Assembly (NCBI GenBank): GCA_964517215.1
Contig: CAZFBR010000078.1
Span: forward strand, 1 to 13,844
Source: CAZFBR01 sp035353495 [NCBI: uncultured bacterium]
GTDB lineage: Bacteria > DAOPZR01
Reading direction: 5' to 3'
DNA: 13,844 nt
The position numbers and the translations under genes are program-made. Shown one piece after another: positions 8,877-13,844 of this stretch; within the stretch, counting starts at the first letter, position 1; every line of letters begins with the position of its first letter. Below the pieces are notes generated by a model that was not told the origin of the DNA, ran no database searches, and worked only from the letters and a program-made list of their open reading frames with translations.

Positions 8877-11095
8877 CCCTTCCCCTCCGTGCCGCCCGGG
8901 GTCAGATCGCTGTCCGACGGCGGCAGATTCATGTCGCGATAATAGTCGGCGCGGACGCCGGGGTCCGGTTCCTCATGGTCGAGGGCCTCGCCCACCGACT
9001 GCAGGATCTTCTCCTCGACCACGGCGATGCTGTCCACCACCAGGCGGTTGATATCGTCGCTCTTGACCTTGCTCAGCGCCTTGACGGTGTTCAGCCGCAC
9101 CCGGCTGTCCTCGTCGTAGAGCATTTCGACCAGCAGCCCGGCCGCCGACACGTCGCCGATTTCGCCCAGCACATAGACCGCGGCCGCACGCTCCCAGCGG
9201 TCGCCGGAATAGAGCATCTGCTTGAGCATCTTGACCACATCATCCTTGCACACGGGATAGAGCGCGAGGGCGGCGTTGGCGCGCACGCGGTGATGCTGGT
9301 CGGCGAGCAGGCCGAAGAGCGCCTGCTTGAGCTGGTGCTCGTTGATCGCGCGCCCGGTCATGAAGGCGAGCGCCTCGACGGTATTGGCGCGCACCCGGTC
9401 GTCGGGGTCCTCCAGCAGCCGGCTGATGATGTCGAAATGCTCGCGGGTGGCCACGATGCCGAGGCCCGCCACCGCGGTGGCGCGCACCTTTTCGTCGGGA
9501 TCGGCGGTCCGGTCGAGGAACAGGTCGGTGGCATTGATCCCCTTGAGCTTGCGGATCGCCTCCACCGCGTTGAACCGCACCCAGGGATGCGGGTCGTTGG
9601 CCAGCGGCACCAGCACGGGATAGGCATCGGCGCAGGCGATTTTGCCCAGCGCCAGGGCGACATTGACCCGCACCAGCCACTCGCCGTCCTCGCTGAACCG
9701 GCTGATGGCCTCGACCGCGCGCTCGCTGCCGATCTCGCCCAGCGCATGGATGACCGCAATGCGCAGCGAGTTCTGCTCGCGGGGCAGCATGGCCACCAGC
9801 GTGGCCAGCGCGGGCCTGGCCTTGATCCGCGCCAGCAGGTCGATCAGGTTGAGGCGGAACACCCGGTTCTCACTGGTGAAGGCATGGCTGCTGTGATAGG
9901 AGTTGAGCAGGGTGACCAGCTGGTACCGCTGCCAGGCGTGCGGCAGCTCGCAGGCGCGGCGCACCGTGGCGATGGCCGCGGCCTTGGCGGGATAGCCCGA
10001 CTGCTCGATGATTGCCACCAGCCGGTCGGTGACGACCTTGTTGGGCGACTTGATCAGCTTGCGCACCAGCTGGCCCAGCCCGGGATGTTCGAGGGCGCAG
10101 AGCATCGCATCCAGCGCGCGCGCCAGCTCATCGAGCTGCTGTGTCGCGCCCGCCGCGCCCGGTTGCGGCACGGGCGCGGGTGCGGGCGCGCCCGGTTCGC
10201 GGTTGGTGGCGTCCTCGAGCGCCTTGAGCACCAGCGCCACCACCGGCGGCGTCGTCGGGGCGAGGGCGGCCAGCGCCTCCTGGGCCGCGCGCACGACCAG
10301 CTCATGGCGGTCCCGCAGCGCGGAGATGATTTTTTCAATGACCGGCAGCTTGTTGCAGGCCAGCGCGGTGATGGCATTGGCGCGGACAAAGGGATCGTCG
10401 TGCCCCACCAGTTCCGCCAGCCAGACCCGGAAGCGCTCGTTCTTCTCGCCAAGCGCGCCGAGCGCGCGCACCAGGGCGATGCGCAGGGTCAGGTGCGCGT
10501 TGGGCCACAGCCGCTCGTAGAGCATCTCAATCAGGTCGGGGCAGTCGAGCTTGGCCAGCGCCTCAACCACCCGTGCCTGCACCTTGACACTGCGGCAGGA
10601 ACGCATCGATTCGAAGAGCGGGCGCACCACCCGCTTGTCGCCCAGCTGGCTCAGGCTGATCACCGCCTGCGCCGCCACATCGGCACTGTCGTCGGCCAGC
10701 CGGGCCAAAAGCAGCTCGATGGCGTTGAGTTTCGCCGCCGCGACCTGCGGCAGATGCCGCACCGCGACCAGCCGCACCCAGGGGGACGCGTCCGTCAGGC
10801 CGCGTTCGAGCAGGCGCGGCAGATCCCGCGGCGCCAGCCGCACCAGCGATTTCAGCGCCTGCTCGCGCAGCGCGGCATTGGCGTCGTCGAGCAGCTCCGC
10901 CAGCGCCTCGGGCACGCGCGGATGGCTGGACATGCTGAGGATGCGCACCGCCTCGAGCCGCACCTCGTCCTCGCCTTCCGTCAGGTACTTGAGCAGCCGT
11001 TCCACCGCCTGGGTGTTGTCCAGCTGGTACGACAGCGTCTCGACAAAGGCCAGGCGCATATTCTTGCGATCGGTCAGCTTGACGGGTTCAGTCAT
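8873..11095 (-). CDS. HEAT-repeat scaffold protein of unknown function, between dnaX and ybaB
   Basis: I do not recognise an orthologue with known function. The 740-residue protein is almost all alpha-helical repeat with no signal peptide, membrane segment or catalytic motif, so it is probably cytoplasmic. HEAT motifs of the D-x-x-V-R-x-x-A-x-x-A-L kind are seen at 104-115, 234-245, 472-483, 503-514, 534-545, 565-576, 601-612, 632-643 and 663-674. Most of those from 472 on are spaced 31 residues. An Ala/Pro linker (301-317) separates the N-terminal block (about 25-295) from a less regular helical part (320-440) and the C-terminal block. The tail (703-740) is acidic and Pro/Gly-rich. GGAGAAGG precedes ATG 11095, which overlaps the dnaX end by 8 bases; its stop overlaps ybaB. 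HEAT solenoids usually bind proteins or nucleic acid. A role with the clamp loader, YbaB or the nucleoid is only inferred from position. Confidence 0.9.
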   Translation of the reverse strand: MTEPVKLTDRKNMRLAFVETLSYQLDNTQAVERLLKYLTEGEDEVRLEAVRILSMSSHPRVPEALAELLDDANAALREQALKSLVRLAPRDLPRLLERGLTDASPWVRLVAVRHLPQVAAAKLNAIELLLARLADDSADVAAQAVISLSQLGDKRVVRPLFESMRSCRSVKVQARVVEALAKLDCPDLIEMLYERLWPNAHLTLRIALVRALGALGEKNERFRVWLAELVGHDDPFVRANAITALACNKLPVIEKIISALRDRHELVVRAAQEALAALAPTTPPVVALVLKALEDATNREPGAPAPAPVPQPGAAGATQQLDELARALDAMLCALEHPGLGQLVRKLIKSPNKVVTDRLVAIIEQSGYPAKAAAIATVRRACELPHAWQRYQLVTLLNSYHSSHAFTSENRVFRLNLIDLLARIKARPALATLVAMLPREQNSLRIAVIHALGEIGSERAVEAISRFSEDGEWLVRVNVALALGKIACADAYPVLVPLANDPHPWVRFNAVEAIRKLKGINATDLFLDRTADPDEKVRATAVAGLGIVATREHFDIISRLLEDPDDRVRANTVEALAFMTGRAINEHQLKQALFGLLADQHHRVRANAALALYPVCKDDVVKMLKQMLYSGDRWERAAAVYVLGEIGDVSAAGLLVEMLYDEDSRVRLNTVKALSKVKSDDINRLVVDSIAVVEEKILQSVGEALDHEEPDPGVRADYYRDMNLPPSDSDLTPGGTEGKG

Positions 11096-12716
11096 CGACC
11101 TTCTCCACGGTGCCGCCGAACATCTGCGCCAGGGTGCCCAGGAGGGGATCGTCGTTCACCGGCGCCGGTGCGGCTTTTGCCGGTTTGCCCGCCGGGCCGC
11201 CCGCGGCCGGCGCCGGGCCGGCGGCACCGCCGGCCCGCGTCACGCGCAGCTGCAGTTTCTCGCCGCTGATTTTGGCCATGAGTCCTTCCAGCAGCGGCCG
11301 CTGCTTCTCGGTCTGCTCGGCATGATAGGCCTTGGCCGGGGCAAAGGTCAGCACCAGCTCCCGGTCGGTGTAGCCGGTGACTGTGGCTTCCGCCACCACC
11401 GCGTGCAGCTGGCGCGATTCCTGGCGCACCGCCAGCAGCAGGGCGTTCCACCACGCCGGCACCGCCGGGCGCGGTCCCGCTGCCGCCGGCTTGGCCGGCG
11501 CGGTTTTCGTCGGCCGGGCGGCCGGGACAGCTGCTGCCGGCGCGGGCGCGGGTGCCGCGGATGCGTCCGCGCTGTTCCGCAGGGCGCGCACTTCCGCCAC
11601 CAGCTCGGGGAGCGACGGCAGCAGTGCCTCGCGGCCGGCCCGCAGCAGGGTCACCTCGAGCAGGGTGGTGGCATGCTCCTCCTGCTGTTTCATGCGGTGG
11701 ACCGCAGCCAGCAGCGCATCGAGCAGGCGCGCCACCCGCGCTGCCGGCACCGCGCTGACCAGCTCGCCGATCCGCGCCACCGTCTCCGTCCCCGCCTCGC
11801 GGATCTCCGCCGGCGGCACCTGCAGCCGCAGCAGCAGCGCGATGCGTGCCAGCACGAGCACCGCCTCGGCCAGCCGCACGGGGTCATGCCCCTCACGGTC
11901 GGCTTCATCGAGCCGGGTGATGATTTCCTGCCCGCGATCCGCCAGCACCGCGGCGAACAGGTCGAGCGCCAGGGCCTGCGGCACCACCCCGAGCGCGGCG
12001 CTGACCACCGCGGCGGTCAGCGCGCCGTCGCTGGCGAACGCCAGCACCTGCTCCAGCGCGCTTTCGGCATCGCGCACACAGCCGTCCACCCCGCGCGCGA
12101 TCAGGTACAGCGCCTCGTCGTCGGCGGTGATCTGTTCGCGGGTCACCAGGTCGCGCAGCAGGGCGACCAGTTCGGCGACCCCGACGCGGCGGAAATGGAA
12201 GCGCTGGCAGCGCGAGGCGACGGTCGCCGGCAGCTGCGCGCTTTCCGTGGTGGCGAGGATGAAAACCACATGCGCGGGCGGCTCTTCGAGGATCTTGAGA
12301 AAGGCATTGAAGGCGCCCTTGGAGAGCATGTGCGCTTCGTCGAGGATGAAGACCTTGCGTTTGGCGCGCACCGGCACCAGCATGGCCTGTTCGCGCAGTT
12401 CGCGGATATTGTCCACCCCGGTATAGGAGGCGGCGTCGATTTCGATGATATCGAGGGCCGTGCCGCGGCTGATGTCGATGCAGGTCGGACACTGGTTGCA
12501 GGGCTCGCCGTCGCGCGGCTGCTCGCAGTTCAGCGCCTTGGCCAGCAACCGGGCAGACGTGGTCTTGCCGACGCCGCGCGGCCCGGCAAAGATGTAGGCA
12601 TGCCCCGCCCGCCCCGTTGCCAGCGCCTGCCGGAGCGCCCGGGTGACATGTTCCTGGCCCACCACCTCGCCAAAGGTCTGCGGGCGATATTTTCGCGCAA
12701 ATACCTGATACGCCAT
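11088..12716 (-). CDS. dnaX: DNA polymerase III subunit gamma/tau (clamp loader ATPase)
   Basis: Clamp-loader ATPase that opens the sliding clamp and, as tau, links polymerase and helicase. From the ATG at 12716 the 542 residues begin MAYQVFARKYRPQTFGEVVG, the canonical start. They contain Walker A GPRGVGKT (45-52), zinc-site cysteines C64, C73, C76 and C79, Walker B VFILDEAH (122-129), sensor 1 LATTE (154-158) and the SRC motif (168-170). Domain III extends to about 375. Two Ala/Pro-rich linkers (383-420 and 496-521) surround a folded C-terminal domain, and the protein ends DDPLLGTLAQMFGGTVEKV-like. An ATG at 12722 is also possible; neither has a Shine-Dalgarno. The start lies about 12 bases after the SRP RNA 3' end. 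No A-run suitable for gamma frameshifting was seen. It overlaps the HEAT gene by 8 bases. Confidence 0.96.
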   Translation of the reverse strand: MAYQVFARKYRPQTFGEVVGQEHVTRALRQALATGRAGHAYIFAGPRGVGKTTSARLLAKALNCEQPRDGEPCNQCPTCIDISRGTALDIIEIDAASYTGVDNIRELREQAMLVPVRAKRKVFILDEAHMLSKGAFNAFLKILEEPPAHVVFILATTESAQLPATVASRCQRFHFRRVGVAELVALLRDLVTREQITADDEALYLIARGVDGCVRDAESALEQVLAFASDGALTAAVVSAALGVVPQALALDLFAAVLADRGQEIITRLDEADREGHDPVRLAEAVLVLARIALLLRLQVPPAEIREAGTETVARIGELVSAVPAARVARLLDALLAAVHRMKQQEEHATTLLEVTLLRAGREALLPSLPELVAEVRALRNSADASAAPAPAPAAAVPAARPTKTAPAKPAAAGPRPAVPAWWNALLLAVRQESRQLHAVVAEATVTGYTDRELVLTFAPAKAYHAEQTEKQRPLLEGLMAKISGEKLQLRVTRAGGAAGPAPAAGGPAGKPAKAAPAPVNDDPLLGTLAQMFGGTVEKVDD

Positions 12717-12728
12717 AGTCATCAAAAA

Positions 12729-13000
12729 GGGCCTGCACACCCGGTGTTGAACGCCGTCGCCAGCGCGGTACGGACGGACTCGGCTCCCCCCAGGCACGCC
12801 CACGGCACATAGGATTTCCGGCTTATGGCTGCTTCCTTCCGGACCTGACCAGGTTCGCCAGCACCTATTGCATGGGACCCGAAGTTCTGCGCCTTATTCG
12901 CCCGTCGGCCGCTCACCACGTCGCCCGCGACCAGGCATCAGCCCTGCTGGAGCGGATTGCAGGTACAGGGGACCGCTACCCCCCCGCTTAGTGCAGACCC
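12729..13000 (-). ncRNA. ffs: Signal recognition particle RNA, large bacterial form with Alu domain
   Basis: RNA core of the SRP, which with Ffh targets nascent membrane and secreted proteins. The S domain is unmistakable: GGTCAGGTCC then GGAAGGAAGCAGCC (12827-12850) with the GGAA tetraloop at 12837-12840. Upstream the RNA also has the Alu-type 5' domain: GGTAGCGG (12973-12980), TGTACCTGCAATCCGCT (12951-12967) and AGCAGGG, with complementary loop bases GCGG (12973-12976) and CCGC (12952-12955). The ends pair as helix 1: GGGTCTGCAC (12991-13000) with GTGCAGGCCC (12729-12738), 10 bp including one G-U, followed by TTTTT. The resulting length of 272 nt is close to the Bacillus scRNA, far above the roughly 110-nt 4.5S form. 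Ends are inferred from pairing. It lies between tRNA-Ser(CGA) and dnaX, as in the Bacillus tadA-scr-dnaX order. Confidence 0.95.
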
Positions 13001-13043
13001 AAAAATAGTTCTCCTTCTTCATTGATGCGTTACAGGAAAAAAA

Positions 13044-13133
13044 TGGCGGAGAGGGAGGGATTTGAACCCTCGGAACCCGTGAAGGTTCAGCAGTTTTCGA
13101 AACTGCCCGATTCGGCCACTCTCGCACCTCTCC
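13044..13133 (-). tRNA. tRNA-Ser(CGA)
   Basis: Long-variable-arm tRNA with encoded CCA (13044-13046). Acceptor GGAGAGG pairs with CCTCTCC, with discriminator G. Anticodon stem GCAGT/ACTGC surrounds loop TTCGAAA, giving anticodon CGA, which reads UCG serine codons. The extra arm and the GGTTCAAATCC T-arm fit serine. Seven T follow the CCA directly (13037-13043), a possible weak end of the tRNA transcript before the SRP RNA. Confidence 0.97.
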
Positions 13134-13160
13134 GCAATTATCCTGTTGTAATGCTCGTTA

Positions 13161-13248
13161 TGGCGGAGAGAGTGGGATTTGAACCCACGGTACCGTGAGG
13201 TACACAGCATTTCCAATGCTGCGCCTTCGACCACTCGGCCATCTCTCC
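13161..13248 (-). tRNA. tRNA-Ser(GGA)
   Basis: Serine tRNA with encoded CCA (13161-13163), acceptor GGAGAGA/TCTCTCC and discriminator G. Anticodon stem CAGCA/TGCTG surrounds loop TTGGAAA, giving anticodon GGA for UCC and UCU codons. The long variable arm (TACCTCACGGTA) is class II. It lies 27 bases after tadA and 27 bases before tRNA-Ser(CGA), so probably one transcript. Confidence 0.97.
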
Positions 13249-13275
13249 AACACAAACAGTAAATATGTCTAAGAA

Positions 13276-13740
13276 CTATTTCTTGCCGTCTGCCCGCAGG
13301 GTGCTGAAAAAGTCACGCAGCAACCTGCCACAGGTTTCTTCTTCCACGCCGGCAACCACAGTGCAGCGATGATTCAACCGTGCATCCTGCAGAATATTGA
13401 ACAAGCTGCCCGCTGCCCCGGTCTTTACATCGCGGGCGCCAAATACCACCCGGGGAATCCGTGCAAGGACCATCGCCCCGGCGCACATGCTGCACGGCTC
13501 CAGCGTCGAATACAATACCGCGCGCTCGAGGCGATAGTATTGCCGGGCATGTGCCGCTTCGCGAATGGCGATGAGTTCAGCGTGCGCGGTAGGATCGTTC
13601 CATTCGATGATGCGGTTACGGCCGCGGGCAATAATCGCTCCGTCGCTGACGATGACCGCGCCCACCGGGACTTCTCCTGCCGCACCCGCCGCCATCGCTT
13701 CGCGAATGGCTGCCGCCATAAACTCCGTATCGGTAGCCAT
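13276..13740 (-). CDS. tadA: tRNA-specific adenosine deaminase TadA
   Basis: Zinc-dependent deaminase that converts wobble A34 to inosine in tRNA-Arg(ACG), letting one tRNA read CGU, CGC and CGA. The 154 residues show the cytidine-deaminase-like signature: HAE (53-55; zinc His and catalytic Glu) and PCSMC (82-86; zinc Cys83 and Cys86). Further family stretches are GEVPVGAVIV (22-31) and RVVFGARDVKTGAAGS (97-112), followed by LNHRCTVVAGVEEETC. The ATG at 13740 is chosen because the N-terminus then aligns with Bacillus TadA. It lies only 7 bases after the CCA of tRNA-Arg(ACG), its own substrate, and has no Shine-Dalgarno, so the message may be leaderless after tRNA processing. ATG 13719 is a less likely alternative. 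Confidence 0.96.
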   Translation of the reverse strand: MATDTEFMAAAIREAMAAGAAGEVPVGAVIVSDGAIIARGRNRIIEWNDPTAHAELIAIREAAHARQYYRLERAVLYSTLEPCSMCAGAMVLARIPRVVFGARDVKTGAAGSLFNILQDARLNHRCTVVAGVEEETCGRLLRDFFSTLRADGKK

Positions 13741-13747
13741 AATAAAG

Positions 13748-13824
13748 TGGTACGCCCGGCAGGAGTCGAACCTGCGACCTACGGTTCCGTAGACCGTCGC
13801 TCTATCCAGCTGAGCTACGGGCGC
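13748..13824 (-). tRNA. tRNA-Arg(ACG)
   Basis: A 77-nt tRNA with encoded CCA (13748-13750). Acceptor GCGCCCG pairs with CGGGCGT (one G-U), with discriminator A. D-arm is GCTCAGCTGGATAGAGC. Anticodon stem ACGGT/ACCGT surrounds loop CTACGGA, giving anticodon ACG, whose A34 is the TadA target. T-arm CAGGTTCGACTCCTG is standard. It directly precedes tadA and is the last complete feature before the window edge. Confidence 0.97.
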
Positions 13825-13844
13825 CCGTTATCAAAATGCCGGCA

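Noticed and set aside
8975-11269. A 764-codon open frame on the + strand opposite the HEAT-repeat gene and the end of dnaX
   Set aside because: The translation is His/Gln/Arg-rich without recognisable domains, and it is the mirror of Leu/Ala/Val-rich helices on the - strand. Long antisense frames are expected in such GC-rich DNA.
11088-12716. Programmed frameshift in dnaX producing gamma
   Set aside because: No A-run or AAAAAAG-like slippery heptamer was seen in the coding strand.
10551-12812. A 753-codon + strand frame opposite dnaX and the HEAT gene start
   Set aside because: No family motifs; crosses two real, overlapping genes on the other strand and part of the SRP RNA.
12782-12893. 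Small 4.5S-type SRP RNA limited to the S domain
   Set aside because: The upstream Alu core and the pairing of 12991-13000 with 12729-12738 show the gene is the longer form.
12894-13127. Short - strand coding frames over the tRNA-Ser and SRP RNA region
   Set aside because: They fall entirely over clear tRNA and SRP RNA structure.

Overview
The window is GC-rich, gene-dense bacterial chromosome made almost entirely of housekeeping genes. The organism looks diderm (Gram-negative type): YidC carries the large periplasmic domain of that class, and the cyclophilin has a signal peptide. It also carries a type III glutamine synthetase and a long, Alu-domain-containing SRP RNA, a form best known from Firmicutes. 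This mix excludes typical Proteobacteria. I would guess a PVC-like or other less-studied diderm phylum, but that is inference.

Left part (about 1-2150, + strand): the 3' three quarters of pgi (glucose-6-phosphate isomerase) runs in from the left edge. It is followed by a secreted cyclophilin-type peptidyl-prolyl isomerase with its own well-spaced promoter and an unusual insertion of about 65 residues. A GC-rich hairpin lies in the convergent gap between this gene and glnN.

Right part (2231-13824, all - strand): reading in the direction of transcription from the right edge, the order is tRNA-Arg(ACG), tadA, tRNA-Ser(GGA), tRNA-Ser(CGA), large SRP RNA, dnaX, a 740-aa HEAT-repeat protein, ybaB, rpmH, rnpA, yidD, yidC, mnmE and glnN. 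From dnaX to yidC the genes overlap or nearly touch (dnaX/HEAT 8 nt, HEAT/ybaB 3 nt, rpmH/rnpA 3 nt, rnpA/yidD 11 nt). This is consistent with one long unit joining RNA maturation (tadA, rnpA), protein export (SRP RNA, yidD, yidC), replication and nucleoid (dnaX, ybaB), translation (rpmH) and tRNA modification (tadA, mnmE). glnN at the downstream end has its own promoter, flanked by an inverted repeat.

Two classically separate conserved clusters are fused here: the tadA-SRP RNA-dnaX-ybaB(-recR) cluster known from Bacillus, and the rpmH-rnpA-yidD-yidC-mnmE cluster usually found beside dnaA/oriC. Neither recR nor dnaA is in the window, and a large HEAT-repeat protein of unknown function sits between dnaX and ybaB. 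That protein, the full-length SRP RNA, and the way tadA and dnaX begin a few bases after a structured RNA are the most interesting features. I saw no mobile element, CRISPR array or defence system.
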